Origin: Hymenobacter swuensis DY53
Lineage (GTDB): Bacteria; Bacteroidota; Bacteroidia; Cytophagales; Hymenobacteraceae
Length of the DNA stretch: 64,000 bases
Direction of reading: 5' to 3'
Assembly: GCF_000576555.1 (NCBI RefSeq)
Contig: NZ_CP007145.1
Coordinates: 2,046,001 to 2,110,000, forward strand
The notes beneath the pieces are model-generated. The model worked only from the letters and a program-made list of their open reading frames with translations, was not told where the DNA came from and made no database searches. Shown here piece by piece: positions 19,882 through 28,406 of the stretch. The position numbers and the translations under genes were made by a program. Positions within the stretch are counted from its first letter, which is position 1; the number at the start of each line of letters is the position of its first letter.

Positions 19882-20910
19882 TTACAGAATGTTGACTTCG
19901 GGATGCAGCTCAATGCCGAACTTCTCCCGCACCGAGGAAATGATGTCGTGGGCCAGCTCCTGGATATCGTGGCCCTGGGCCCCGCCGTGGTTTACCAGCA
20001 CCAGGGCCTGCTTATCGTGCACGCCGTGCGCCCCGCGTCGCAGGCCCTTCCAGCCGCACTGCTCAATGAGCCAGCCAGCGGGCACCTTCACGCCTCCCGG
20101 TACGGGGTAACCCGGCAGGTCGGGGTACTGTGCTTTCAGTTCATCAAACTTGCCCTGCGACACCTCGGGGTTCTTGAAGAACGAGCCGGCATTCCCAATC
20201 TGGGTGGGGTCGGGGAGCTTGCTGCGACGGATGTGCATCACGGCCTCACTTACCTGGCGCGGCGTGGGTTCCCCGCCAATGCCCATATCCTCCAGGGTGG
20301 TCTGGATGGCCCCATAGCTGACGTTGAGCTGGGCACGGCGGTGCAGGCGCAGCACCACACCAGTTACCACGTATTGGTTTTTGAGCTGGCCTTTGAATAT
20401 GCTTTCCCGGTACCCGAAACCGCATTCCTGCGCCGAAAACGTACGCAGCTGACCGGTGGTTATTTCCACGGCCTCCAGGTGGTCGAAGGTGTCTTTCAAC
20501 TCCGCGCCGTAGGCCCCGATATTCTGGAGTGGCGCCGCCCCCACGGTACCCGGAATCAGCGACAGGTTTTCGATGCCATTCAGATCCTGGCTGAGCGTAT
20601 ACTGTACCAGCTCATGCCACGACTCGCCGGCCCCGGCCCTCACCAGCGCCGAATCCTCGTCCTGTCCTACGATTTCCAGTCCGTGAATCTCGTTTTTCAG
20701 CACCACCCCGTCGAAATCCTGGGTAAACAGCAGGTTAGAGCCGCCACCCAATACCAGTTTTTCAGCTTGCTGCACTTCCGGCAGGGCCAGCAACAGGCGG
20801 AGCTCATCCACCGAAGTAAAACGGGCAAACAAACGGGCCTTTACCTCAAGCCCAAACGTGTTGAATGGGCGCAGAGAAACGTGGTGTTCAAGTACGGGAG
20901 CCGAAGCCAT
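19882..20910 (-). CDS. murB: UDP-N-acetylmuramate dehydrogenase
   Basis: FAD- and NADPH-dependent reduction of UDP-GlcNAc-enolpyruvate to UDP-MurNAc, the second committed step of peptidoglycan synthesis; cytoplasmic. 342 residues from ATG 20910. FAD-binding motifs are KLVLGGGSNLLFT (about 51-63) and LSLIPGTVGAAPLQNIGAYG (117-136). Catalytic Ser243 is in GNAGSFFKNP, and the tyrosine-loop pattern GFGYRESIFK marks a type I enzyme like E. coli MurB. The C-terminal GIELHPEV contains the catalytic glutamate. Probably monocistronic, with its own promoter and terminator. Confidence 0.97.
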   Translation of the reverse strand: MASAPVLEHHVSLRPFNTFGLEVKARLFARFTSVDELRLLLALPEVQQAEKLVLGGGSNLLFTQDFDGVVLKNEIHGLEIVGQDEDSALVRAGAGESWHELVQYTLSQDLNGIENLSLIPGTVGAAPLQNIGAYGAELKDTFDHLEAVEITTGQLRTFSAQECGFGYRESIFKGQLKNQYVVTGVVLRLHRRAQLNVSYGAIQTTLEDMGIGGEPTPRQVSEAVMHIRRSKLPDPTQIGNAGSFFKNPEVSQGKFDELKAQYPDLPGYPVPGGVKVPAGWLIEQCGWKGLRRGAHGVHDKQALVLVNHGGAQGHDIQELAHDIISSVREKFGIELHPEVNIL

Positions 20911-20936
20911 AGCAATGCAGAGCGAATGATGTGCGG

Positions 20937-20944
20937 CAAAGGTA
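20937..20944 (-). promoter_or_regulatory. Candidate -7 element upstream of murB
   Basis: TACCTTTG on the minus strand matches the Bacteroidota -7 consensus TAnnTTTG exactly and lies 26 bases before the murB ATG. No clear TTTG is found at the expected -33 distance. Confidence 0.4.
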
Positions 20945-21002
20945 GCCGTTTGGCTGCCTTACACCTTCGGTCTGCTGCCGGTACCTGAACAGGCTGCCAT
21001 TG

Positions 21003-21028
21003 AAAAAGCCCGGACAAGCCGGGCTTTC
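21003..21028 (-). terminator. Terminator of the MFS transporter gene
   Basis: AGCCCGG-ACAA-CCGGGCT stem with a T-run on the minus strand, 29 bases after the transporter's stop codon. Confidence 0.8.
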
Positions 21029-21056
21029 TGGTTTTTGTAGTTGTTCAGCCTTTGGC

Positions 21057-22460
21057 TCACCGCACCCGGTAGCCGCTCAGCGAGTAGTACAGCAGATACG
21101 CATAGCACAAGGCCGGGAGCACAAACGCCACCCGTAGGCCCCCGCCATTCGTTGCCAGCCACCCCATCAGGGGCGGGATGATGGCCCCGCCCACAATAGC
21201 CATAATCAGATAGGACGAGCCCTGTTTGGTGAAGCGGCCCAGGCCCGTAATGGCCAGCGGAAACACCACCGGCCAGATAATGGAGTTGCACAGCCCGCAC
21301 AGCACCACCAGCCACAAAGCCGTTTCGCCGTGGTTCAGGATGGACAGCAGCACCAGCAGCGTACCGGCCGCGCACACGCCCACCAGCAGCTTGCGGGCGT
21401 TGAAGCGGCTGAGCAGGGGAATACCAATGATGCGCCCCACCATCAGCCCAAACCAGTAGGAAGCCACCAGCACCGCGCCCACAGCCTTGGTGAAGCCGGC
21501 GGTAGTGTCGATGGGCTCGGGCGTGTTGCCAAACAGCGTGGCGGCCCAGTTGGTGGCCAGGCTCAGGCCGCGCACCAACTCCTGCGTGAACCCGCTGAGC
21601 TGGCTGATGCCCTGGGCCTCGCCATAGCGGATCAGAAAAGAACCCAGGCCGACTTCCACGCCCACGTAGGTGAAGATGGCCACGATGCCGAGCACCAGGT
21701 GGCGGTAGTCGAGGGCGGAGCGACGGCCGGCTTCGGCGGGAGCGGTCGGGGCAGCAGCATCGGCTTCGGCCGGAATGCTCTCGATTTCGGGCAGGCGCAC
21801 CAAAAAGAACAGCACCGCCAGCACGGCCAAGAACCCGGCCAGGCCTAAGTACAGCGGCTTCACCAGCGTGGCTTCCTGGGTGAGGCGCTGCTCCAGCGGC
21901 AAAGCCGCCAGCCGGGCCTTCAGCACGGCCGAGCCCCCGAACAGAATCAGCCCGCCAATGAGGGGCGAGATGGTGCCGCCCAGCCCGTTGGCCACACCCA
22001 CAATGCTTACCCGGCTGGCCGCCGTGCGGGCCGGCCCCAGCACCGATACGTAGGGGTTGGCCGCCACCTGCAACAGCGTAACGCCTGCCCCCAGCAGCCC
22101 CAGGGCCAGCAGAAACAGCCCAAACGTGCGCGAGTTGGCCGCCGGCACAAACACCAGCGCCCCCACGGCCATAATCAGCAGGCCCGCCACAATGCCGCGC
22201 TTGAAGCCCAGCTTCTCCAGCAGCCGCCCCGCCGGCAACGACATCAGAAAATACGCCCCAAAGAAGGCCGACTGCACCGCCGACGACTGCAAATCAGTCA
22301 GCTGGCACACGTCCTTGAGGTAGGGCATGAGCACGTCGTTGAAATTGGTAACGGCCCCGAACAGGAAGAACAGGGTCGTCATCAGCACCATGGGGCCCGC
22401 GTAGGAGCGGGCCGTATCGGGCGCGAGGGTGGGAGAGGAGGAAGTAACCGGAGCGGCCAT
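21057..22460 (-). CDS. Sugar MFS transporter (FucP/GluP-like)
   Basis: 467-residue inner-membrane permease of the fucose/glucose-galactose:proton symporter family. About 12 hydrophobic segments are seen, the first being MVLMTTLFFLFGAVTNFNDV. Family marks are FNDVLMPYLKDVCQL, FFGAYFLMSLPAGRLLEKLG and QVAANPYVSVLGP. The loop after the sixth segment is enlarged with an acidic Ala-rich insert (EADAAAPTAPAEAGRRSA). No sugar-specific enzyme adjoins it, so the substrate is open; glucose released by the nearby glycosidases is one reasonable guess. The gene has its own terminator on both sides and is likely transcribed alone. Confidence 0.9.
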   Translation of the reverse strand: MAAPVTSSSPTLAPDTARSYAGPMVLMTTLFFLFGAVTNFNDVLMPYLKDVCQLTDLQSSAVQSAFFGAYFLMSLPAGRLLEKLGFKRGIVAGLLIMAVGALVFVPAANSRTFGLFLLALGLLGAGVTLLQVAANPYVSVLGPARTAASRVSIVGVANGLGGTISPLIGGLILFGGSAVLKARLAALPLEQRLTQEATLVKPLYLGLAGFLAVLAVLFFLVRLPEIESIPAEADAAAPTAPAEAGRRSALDYRHLVLGIVAIFTYVGVEVGLGSFLIRYGEAQGISQLSGFTQELVRGLSLATNWAATLFGNTPEPIDTTAGFTKAVGAVLVASYWFGLMVGRIIGIPLLSRFNARKLLVGVCAAGTLLVLLSILNHGETALWLVVLCGLCNSIIWPVVFPLAITGLGRFTKQGSSYLIMAIVGGAIIPPLMGWLATNGGGLRVAFVLPALCYAYLLYYSLSGYRVR

Positions 22461-22480
22461 AGCAGGCAGGGTGAGAGAAA

Positions 22481-22507
22481 TAAAAAGCCGGCCCGTGAGG
22501 CCGGCTT
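22481..22507 (-). terminator. Terminator after the archaemetzincin gene
   Basis: AAGCCGGCC-TCACG-GGCCGGCTTTTTA on the minus strand: a 9-bp stem followed by five T, 50 bases past the archaemetzincin stop. Confidence 0.85.
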
Positions 22508-22556
22508 AGCAATGCTACGGAGTTTTTTGGAATAAAAAGCCCGGCTGAACCAAGCT

Positions 22557-23171
22557 CTATTCTAAAGCCCAGCCCTGGTCGCGCAGCCGGGCAACGCACC
22601 GGGGGCAGAAGCTGGTTTCGGCATCGGTGGGGTTGCCGCCCTCGGCGTCGCGCATGAAGCAGGTCGGTTCCGGGCAGTGCGGCAGGCCCTGCGTATGGCC
22701 GATTTCGTGGAGCACCACCTTATAAAACTGGGTGGAAACGCTACGGGGCCGCAGCCGGAAGCTGGACACCACGGCCGCCCGGCCCGGTTGGTAGCCCAGG
22801 CCCAGTACGCCCCAGTCGAGGTGGCCGTTTTTGGTGGTGCTGATGTCGTGCCGGGTCAGGCCGATAACTACGGTGTCGGCCCGGAACTGCCGGGTTAGAA
22901 ACCGCAGCAGCGAATCGGCGCGGTACCGGTGGCGGGGCCGATAGTAGGCGGCTCGGGGCAAAGGGCGCGGGCGGGCCAGTACCACCGGTACGCGCTGATG
23001 CCGCAGCTGCTTGTACACCGACTGTGCTAGTGGCGCGGGAAAGCCTTGCAGCGGCTGGAGCACCAGTACCGGCGGCGCAGGCGCTTGGCAGCCGGCTCCA
23101 GCCAGTAACATCCCCAAAAGCCCTGTTATCAGACGGCAGATAGGAGTGCGAAAACCACAGGAAAACGGCAT
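22557..23171 (-). CDS. Archaemetzincin-type zinc metalloprotease, putative lipoprotein
   Basis: 204 residues. The extended zinc motif is complete: HEIGHTQGLPHC, then Cys after four residues and Met two further on (PEPTCFM), then CPRC 15 residues later. This is the archaemetzincin pattern HExxHxxGxxHCx4CxM...CxxC, in which four cysteines bind a second zinc. The N-terminus from ATG 23171 (ICRLITGLLGMLLAGAGC) looks like a lipoprotein signal, so the protease is probably exported, whereas the best-known archaemetzincins are thought to be cytosolic. It begins 13 bases after the membrane-protein gene upstream, so the two likely form an operon. Substrate unknown. Confidence 0.88.
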   Translation of the reverse strand: MPFSCGFRTPICRLITGLLGMLLAGAGCQAPAPPVLVLQPLQGFPAPLAQSVYKQLRHQRVPVVLARPRPLPRAAYYRPRHRYRADSLLRFLTRQFRADTVVIGLTRHDISTTKNGHLDWGVLGLGYQPGRAAVVSSFRLRPRSVSTQFYKVVLHEIGHTQGLPHCPEPTCFMRDAEGGNPTDAETSFCPRCVARLRDQGWALE

Positions 23172-23184
23172 ACCGGGCTGGGGT

Positions 23185-24231
23185 CTATAGCGGAAACTGC
23201 CGGCGCAGCTGTTGGTAGCCGGGGTGGTCGTCGAGGCTGGTGAGGCTCTCGAACATGCTGATGAAGGTGCGCACCAGCTCGGGGTCGGTGGTTTGCAGGG
23301 CCCGGGCTTCGGCCACCTTATCAAGGTTGTACTGGCCCAGAAACACCACCAGCGCCCGGAAGGGCTCCTTGGCCTCGGCATCGAAGCGCAGCAACAGCTG
23401 CAAAGGCAGCACCGGCACCAGCTGGTGCACGCCCAGGCCGGCGGCCCGCTGCTCGGGGTGCTCCGAGAGGGTCTGGAAGGCGTCGTCGAGCTGGCGCAGG
23501 GTGGCTTGGTGCTGAGCGCGGTGCTCCTCCCAATGCTCCGGGGCAATGGCATCAGCATCGGGGTGGAACTGCTGCCACACGCCCTGCACGAAGTGGTGCA
23601 GGCGGCCGTGCTGGTCGGGGGTGGGAGGTAGGGTTTCGGGGGCTTCGTCGGCGGCCAGAGTGGCCAGGTAGAACTCGCGCGAATCCCGGGCTCGGTCCAG
23701 TAGCAAGTCGTGAATCCGGTCGGTGAGGGCGCGCATCTCGCGCTGGTTCAGCTCGGGGCGGTGGTGGCGGGCGTAAAAAGTGCCAATGGCGGCCGAGTCG
23801 GTGAGCAACGCTAGGTACTCGCTGCCGGCCGCGTCTTCCAGAAACTCGGCCATGCGCTGCATAATCGGCTGGAAGCCCTTGTACAGTTCCCGCGTGGCGT
23901 CGCTGATGGTCACCACGGCGCTTTGAATCTGCTCTTCCACGGCGTTGGAGCGCTCTACCAGCTGCCGGGTTTCCTGGGCCAGCTGGCGGGTTTCGCTCGT
24001 GAGCCGGTGCATCTGCTGCATGGCCTCATCGGAGTTGCGGGAGGCCTCATCAGCCGCCTTCCAGCTCTGAAATGCTACAAACAACCCCAGAAACGAGGCC
24101 ACGCTCCCGATAATGGAGTAGTGGCCGTTCAGCGCGTCGTAGGCCGTGAGGCCCAGCACGGCCAGGGCCAGAAACAGCACCAGGTAAAACAGAGAGTTCT
24201 TGTTGGGGTTGAAGAGGAAGGAAGCGCGCAT
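23185..24231 (-). CDS. Membrane-anchored coiled-coil protein of unknown function
   Basis: Not recognised. 348 residues from ATG 24231. Two hydrophobic segments near the N-terminus (SLFYLVLFLALAVLGLTAY at about 13-32 and IIGSVASFLGLFVAF at about 40-54) form a hairpin anchor. A heptad-like Glu/Gln/Arg-rich region (about 65-115, including TRQLAQETRQLVERS) predicts a coiled coil. The remaining 230 residues are soluble and helix-rich, with no catalytic motif I know. Such proteins often scaffold or sense at the inner membrane. Its gene precedes the archaemetzincin by 13 bases on the same strand, so a link to that protease is plausible but unproven. Confidence 0.75.
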   Translation of the reverse strand: MRASFLFNPNKNSLFYLVLFLALAVLGLTAYDALNGHYSIIGSVASFLGLFVAFQSWKAADEASRNSDEAMQQMHRLTSETRQLAQETRQLVERSNAVEEQIQSAVVTISDATRELYKGFQPIMQRMAEFLEDAAGSEYLALLTDSAAIGTFYARHHRPELNQREMRALTDRIHDLLLDRARDSREFYLATLAADEAPETLPPTPDQHGRLHHFVQGVWQQFHPDADAIAPEHWEEHRAQHQATLRQLDDAFQTLSEHPEQRAAGLGVHQLVPVLPLQLLLRFDAEAKEPFRALVVFLGQYNLDKVAEARALQTTDPELVRTFISMFESLTSLDDHPGYQQLRRQFPL

Positions 24232-24364
24232 GGCGCAAAGATGCAGATTGCCGCGGGTTGTGCCGGGTGGCCACAAAGCCCGCCGCCCGCCGCCGGGCAG
24301 CTAGGTTGCCCCGGCCGTATTCCCGACCTTTGCGGCTTCACTTTTGCCACCGTTCCCGCATCTT

Positions 24365-25552
24365 ATGGCCGATAACCGCCGCTCCGCCCCGTTTTACATG
24401 ACCGCCACCACCCAATTCGGGCTGGAAGAAGTACTGGCCCAGGAGTTGCGCCAGCTCGGGGCCACCATCGAAAAGGTGGGCCAGCGCGCCATTGAGTTTA
24501 CCGGCAATATCCAGCTGCTCTACGAGGCCTGCCTGTGGTGCCGCACCGCCATGCGCATCCTCAAGCCCTTCGCCAGCTTCTACGCCGCCGACGAGAAAGC
24601 CCTGTACCGCGAAGTCGGTCGGGTTGACTGGAGCAAGTACATCCGCCAGGACCAGACGTTTGCCATTACGGCCGTGGTCAACAAATCCACCTTCGACCAC
24701 TCCCTGTTCGTGGCCCAGCTCACCAAGGATGCCATTGTGGACCAGTTCCGCAACCGCACCGGCGAGCGACCCAGCGTGGACGTGAAGAACCCCGATATCC
24801 GCCTGCACCTGCACATGATTGAGAACGAGGTGGTGCTCAGCCTCGACGCCTCCGGCGAATCCCTGCACAAGCGCGGTTACCGGCAGCAAACCAACGTGGC
24901 CCCGCTCAACGAGGCCCTGGCCGCCGGCCTGCTGCTGCTGGCGGGCTGGGACGGTAAAAAAACGCTCATCGACCCCATGTGCGGCTCCGGCACGCTGCTC
25001 ACCGAGGCTGCCCTCATTGCCCAGCGCATTGCCCCCGGCCTGTACCATCAGGGCAAGTTCGGGTTCGAAAACTGGGCCGACTTCGATGCGGCCCTCTGGG
25101 ATTCTGTGCAGCTGGATGCCCGCCAGATGCGCCTGGAAGAGCCCCAGGCCTATCTGGCTGGCTCCGATTTGTCACGGGAGTTCATCGAGCTGGCCCGCGA
25201 AAACGTGGCGGCCGCCGACCTGGAAGACTTTATCCGGCTGGGCGTGCGCGACGTGAAGGAAGCCAAAGCCCCCGCCAAGGAAGCGCCTGGCATCGTCATC
25301 ATGAACCCGCCCTACGGGGAGCGAATCGGGGACGAGCTGGAAATGGATGCCCTCTACAAAACCATCGGCGACACGCTCAAATCGGGCTTCCAGGGCTACG
25401 ACGCCTACATCTTCACCGGCAACCTGGAGGCCGCCAAGCGCATCGGCCTGAAAGCCAGCCGCCGCACGCCCCTCTACAACGGCCCCATCGACTGCCGCCT
25501 GCTGAAATACGAGCTGTACCAGGGTACCCGGAAAGTGAGTAAGCCGGAGTAG
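24365..25552 (+). CDS. THUMP-domain class I SAM-dependent RNA methyltransferase (RlmL/Trm-like)
   Basis: 395 residues from ATG 24365. Residues 12-170 contain a ferredoxin-like/THUMP RNA-binding module (FYMTATTQFGLEEVLAQELR; RTGERPSVDVKNPDIRLHLH). The catalytic part has LIDPMCGSGTLLTEAA (SAM site), then GSDLSREFIELARENV, and the adenine/guanine methylase motif IVIMNPPYGERIGD. This corresponds to the N-terminal m2G-forming half of E. coli RlmL; the second (RlmK) half is absent, as usual in Bacteroidota. Expected target is a guanine of 23S rRNA or tRNA. A GACCTTTG box 33 bases upstream is a weak -7 candidate. Confidence 0.92.
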   Translation: MADNRRSAPFYMTATTQFGLEEVLAQELRQLGATIEKVGQRAIEFTGNIQLLYEACLWCRTAMRILKPFASFYAADEKALYREVGRVDWSKYIRQDQTFAITAVVNKSTFDHSLFVAQLTKDAIVDQFRNRTGERPSVDVKNPDIRLHLHMIENEVVLSLDASGESLHKRGYRQQTNVAPLNEALAAGLLLLAGWDGKKTLIDPMCGSGTLLTEAALIAQRIAPGLYHQGKFGFENWADFDAALWDSVQLDARQMRLEEPQAYLAGSDLSREFIELARENVAAADLEDFIRLGVRDVKEAKAPAKEAPGIVIMNPPYGERIGDELEMDALYKTIGDTLKSGFQGYDAYIFTGNLEAAKRIGLKASRRTPLYNGPIDCRLLKYELYQGTRKVSKPE

Positions 25553-25570
25553 GTAGAACGATTTTATAAG

Positions 25571-25670
25571 AACGTCATTCCGAGCTTGCCGAGGAATCTC
25601 GCGTACTGATGTTGTGGTAGTAATCCTGACGTCAGCACGCGAGATTCCTCGGCAAGCTCGGAATGACGTT
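25571..25670. repeat. Perfect 34-bp inverted repeat, CGTCATTCCGAG family, copy 1
   Basis: Arms 25571-25604 and 25637-25670 are exact reverse complements (AACGTCATTCCGAGCTTGCC onward), with a 32-base loop. It lies between the methyltransferase gene and the GH13 gene. A relative at 57038-57145 shares the arm sequence and part of the loop (CTGATGTTG). Confidence 0.92.
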
Positions 25671-25716
25671 CTTTAGTATACTGCCCCGTATCTTCCGCTC
25701 CCCAATTCCCACTGTC

Positions 25717-27600
25717 ATGAAAAAAACGCTCTATACGCTGCTGTTGGCGGCTTCTTTGTTGCCGCTGGGTGCCGCGGCCCAGTCCATCACCCGCCTGAAC
25801 CCTACCAACTGGTGGGTGGGCATGAAGCACAACACCGTACAGGTGCTGGTGTACGGCCCCCAGGCCGGTACGCTCGCCTACACCGTGAACTACCCTGGCG
25901 TGAAGCTGGTGAAAACCAACATCGTCGAAAACCCCAACTACGCCTTCCTTGACCTGATTATTGCGCCCACCGCCAAGCCCGGGCAGGTGGCGCTGGTGGG
26001 CAAGAAGGGCGCGAAAACCGTGACCCAGAACTGGGAGCTGAAGGCCCGCGACAACGCGGTGAAAGCCCAGGGCGTCACGCAGGCCGACTTCATCTACTTG
26101 GCCATGCCCGACCGGTTTGCCAACGGTGACCCCAGCAACGACAAGTTCGCCGACATGGCCGACCCCAGCTCCGACCGTGCCCAGCCCTTCCTGCGCCACG
26201 GCGGTGACTTGCAGGGAGCCAGCCAGCATCTGGATTACCTCAAGGAGTTGGGCGTGACGGCCGTGTGGTTTACGCCCGTCATCGAAAACAACCAGGGCCT
26301 CACCGACGAGGGCGGGGCCAAACGCTCGGCCTACCACGGCTACGGCTTCACCGACCACTACACCGTGGACAAGCGCTTGGGCGGCAACGCCGCCTACAAG
26401 GCCTTCGTGCAGAAAGCCCACGGCATGGGCCTGAAAGTGGTGCAGGACGCCGTGTACAACCACATCGGCAACAACCACTGGTTTATTCAGGACTTGCCCA
26501 TGAAAAGCTGGCTGCACCAGTGGCCCGCCTACACCAACACCAGCTACCGCCAGCAGCCCATAACCGACCCCCACGCCGCCCAGATCGACAAGCGCGTGAC
26601 CCTCGACGGCTGGTTTGTGCCCTTCCTGCCCGACCTCAACCAGCAGAACCCCTACGTGGCCAACTTCCTGATCCAGCACGCCCTCTGGACAGTGGAGAAC
26701 TTCGGGGTGGATGCCTGGCGCATCGACACCTACATGTACAACGACCAGCCCTTCATGAACCGCTGCAACGCGGCCCTGCTGCAGGAGTACCCGAAGATTC
26801 ACATTTTCGGGGAGTCGTCGGTGACCAGCATTGTGGATCAGGCCTACTACGTGCGCAACAAGATTGACTTTCCGTTCAAGTCCAACCAGCCCGGCGGCCT
26901 CGATTTCGTGCTGGAAAACGCCATGCTGGCCGGCCTGAAGGAAGTGGGCACGCCCGGTGCCACCGGCTGGGACAACGGCGCTCAGCGCGTGTACCAGGCC
27001 CTGGCCCAGGACGCCGTGTACCAGGACCCCACCAAGCTCGTCACCTTCATCGACAACCACGACCACAACCGTTTCCTGTCGGAAGTAGGCGAGGACGTGG
27101 CCAAGTACAAGATGGGCCTGACCTGGCTGCTGACCACCCGCGGCATCCCGAGCATGTACTACGGCACGGAAATCCTGATGAAGAACTTCAAGGACCCTTC
27201 CGACGCCGAAGTCCGCCGCGACTTCCCTGGCGGCTTTCCTGGCGACCAGCAGAACAAGTTCACGGCCGCCGGCCGCACCGAGGCCGAAAACGACGCCTTC
27301 CGCTTCGTGAGCACCCTGGCCAACTACCGCCGCACCCACCCGGTGCTCAGCTCCGGCCAGCTGATGCAGTACCTACCCGAAAACGGCCAGTACGTGTACT
27401 TCCGCTACGCCGACGCCGGCACCGTGATGGTGGCCTCCAACACCACCGATAAAGCCGCCAGCCTGCCCACCGCCCGCTTCTCCGAGCGCCTGACAGGCTT
27501 CACCAAAGCCCGCAACGTGCTAACCGGCGAAACGCTGAGCGACCTGAAAACGCTGCAAATTCCCGCCAAAACGGCCGTGGTGCTGGAGCTGATGAAGTAG
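25717..27600 (+). CDS. Glycoside hydrolase family 13 alpha-amylase/cyclomaltodextrinase (SusA-like)
   Basis: Exported alpha-glucan hydrolase of the neopullulanase/cyclomaltodextrinase type. The ATG at 25717 gives signal peptide MKKTLYTLLLAASLLPLG and 627 residues. An N-terminal beta domain (about 25-110) precedes the GH13 barrel. Catalytic residues are Asp337 in AWRIDTYMY, Glu366 in IFGESS and Asp449 in IDNHDH; QDAVYNHIG is the other conserved barrel motif. All are intact. It probably acts in the periplasm with the GH97 glucosidase at 5.8-8.0 kb, as SusA and SusB do in Bacteroides, although no SusC/SusD pair adjoins either gene. Confidence 0.94.
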   Translation: MKKTLYTLLLAASLLPLGAAAQSITRLNPTNWWVGMKHNTVQVLVYGPQAGTLAYTVNYPGVKLVKTNIVENPNYAFLDLIIAPTAKPGQVALVGKKGAKTVTQNWELKARDNAVKAQGVTQADFIYLAMPDRFANGDPSNDKFADMADPSSDRAQPFLRHGGDLQGASQHLDYLKELGVTAVWFTPVIENNQGLTDEGGAKRSAYHGYGFTDHYTVDKRLGGNAAYKAFVQKAHGMGLKVVQDAVYNHIGNNHWFIQDLPMKSWLHQWPAYTNTSYRQQPITDPHAAQIDKRVTLDGWFVPFLPDLNQQNPYVANFLIQHALWTVENFGVDAWRIDTYMYNDQPFMNRCNAALLQEYPKIHIFGESSVTSIVDQAYYVRNKIDFPFKSNQPGGLDFVLENAMLAGLKEVGTPGATGWDNGAQRVYQALAQDAVYQDPTKLVTFIDNHDHNRFLSEVGEDVAKYKMGLTWLLTTRGIPSMYYGTEILMKNFKDPSDAEVRRDFPGGFPGDQQNKFTAAGRTEAENDAFRFVSTLANYRRTHPVLSSGQLMQYLPENGQYVYFRYADAGTVMVASNTTDKAASLPTARFSERLTGFTKARNVLTGETLSDLKTLQIPAKTAVVLELMK

Positions 27601-27604
27601 GAAA

Positions 27605-27897
27605 ACGTCATTGCGAGCGAAGCGAAGTAATCCTTCCTAATACAGAGTGCAAAACCCCAACCTATTCAAAAGCCCCTGACGTGTACACGTCAAGGGCTTT
27701 TGTATGTAGAGACGCGACACTTCGCGTCTCTATATTGAACTTCGCGTCTCTATATTGAACAGTAATGCACATTGTTCTGACGGGAGACGCGAAGTGTCGC
27801 GTCTCTACGGTCGTTCTGGTATTAGAAAGGTTTTTTTAGGTCATAGATGGGAGCACGGAAAAGGACGGATTGCTTCGTCGTGCCTCCTCGCAATGAC
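27605..27897. repeat. Composite nested repeat region between GH13 and Csp-like genes
   Basis: This 304-base gap contains no gene. Outer arms CGTCATTGCGAGCGAAGCGA (27605 on) and GGATTGCTTCG...CTCGCAATGAC (to 27897) pair imperfectly. Inside lie a terminator-like hairpin (27667-27702) and a family built on GTAGAGACGCGACACTTCGC (27706-27732), itself a hairpin, whose reverse complement recurs at 27782-27808. Between these, the 20-base unit TTCGCGTCTCTATATTGAAC is repeated in tandem (27721-27740, 27741-27760). Confidence 0.82.
27667..27702. terminator. Strong hairpin downstream of GH13 gene
   Basis: CAAAAGCCCCTGACGTG pairs with CACGTCAAGGGCTTTTG over its full length, with one bulge. It has T/A-rich ends and stands 66 bases after the amylase stop codon. 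Confidence 0.75.
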
Positions 27898-27904
27898 ACT
27901 TGGT

Positions 27905-28249
27905 TTACCCCGCATACTCCCGGCAGGCCTCAGCGCAGGCGCGGCAGGCGGCGGCGCACTGCTGGCAGTGGGGGTGGTTGTGCTTGGCGCACTCGTTGGC
28001 GCATTTCGTGCATACTTCAATGCACTCTTTGATGAGGTGTTTGGCGTGCTCGGAGCCGCGAGCGATGAGGCGGGCGACTAAAGCGCAGATGTCGGCGCAG
28101 TCCCGGTCGAGGCGGATGCAGTCGGTCATGTGGCGCACGTGCTCTTCGCCCAGGCAGGCGGTGGCGCAGTGCTCACAGGCAGCTACGCAGCGGTTGAGCG
28201 CGTCGAGCAGGGCTTGGTTCTGGGTGGCGGAGGCGGGGGAGTTGGTCAT
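27905..28249 (-). CDS. Cys-rich four-helix bundle copper-binding protein (Csp-like, DUF326)
   Basis: 114 residues with 16 cysteines, mostly spaced as CxxxC along helices (CVAACEHCATAC, CIEVCTKCANECAKH, CQQCAAACRACAEAC). This is the pattern of copper storage proteins, whose bundle core binds many Cu(I) ions. There is no signal peptide (MTNSPASATQNQ), so it should be cytosolic, like Csp3-type proteins. Family knowledge suggests copper storage or detoxification. The gene is single and divergent from recQ, and no copper exporter or sensor lies nearby. Confidence 0.92.
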   Translation of the reverse strand: MTNSPASATQNQALLDALNRCVAACEHCATACLGEEHVRHMTDCIRLDRDCADICALVARLIARGSEHAKHLIKECIEVCTKCANECAKHNHPHCQQCAAACRACAEACREYAG

Positions 28250-28371
28250 GGCGGAAAGGAACTAGAGAAAAGGATGGTGCGTGGTTGTACGCAGCCGGCC
28301 GGGGCGGCGGGCGTGTACGATTCGGGCCGGTGGGGTGCACCATTTTCGCCCGGGCCGGGTTAACTTCCTAC

Positions 28372-28402
28372 TTTCACCCCGCCCGGTTTAGCCTTATCTT
28401 TA
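28372..28402 (+). promoter_or_regulatory. Candidate promoter of recQ, close to the start codon
   Basis: TTTC (28372-28375), 19 bases, then TATCTTTA (28395-28402): one mismatch in each box to TTTG-N19-TAnnTTTG. The -7 box ends only four bases before the ATG, so if used it would give a leaderless or nearly leaderless mRNA. Confidence 0.35.
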
Positions 28403-28406
28403 CCCC

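Noticed and set aside
25564..27339. Long minus-strand frame opposite GH13
   Set aside because: No recognisable domain, and the GH13 protein on the plus strand is intact.
27706..27808. Possible CRISPR-like repeats
   Set aside because: Only two tandem 20-base units with no spacers and no cas genes; the sequence is part of an inverted repeat.
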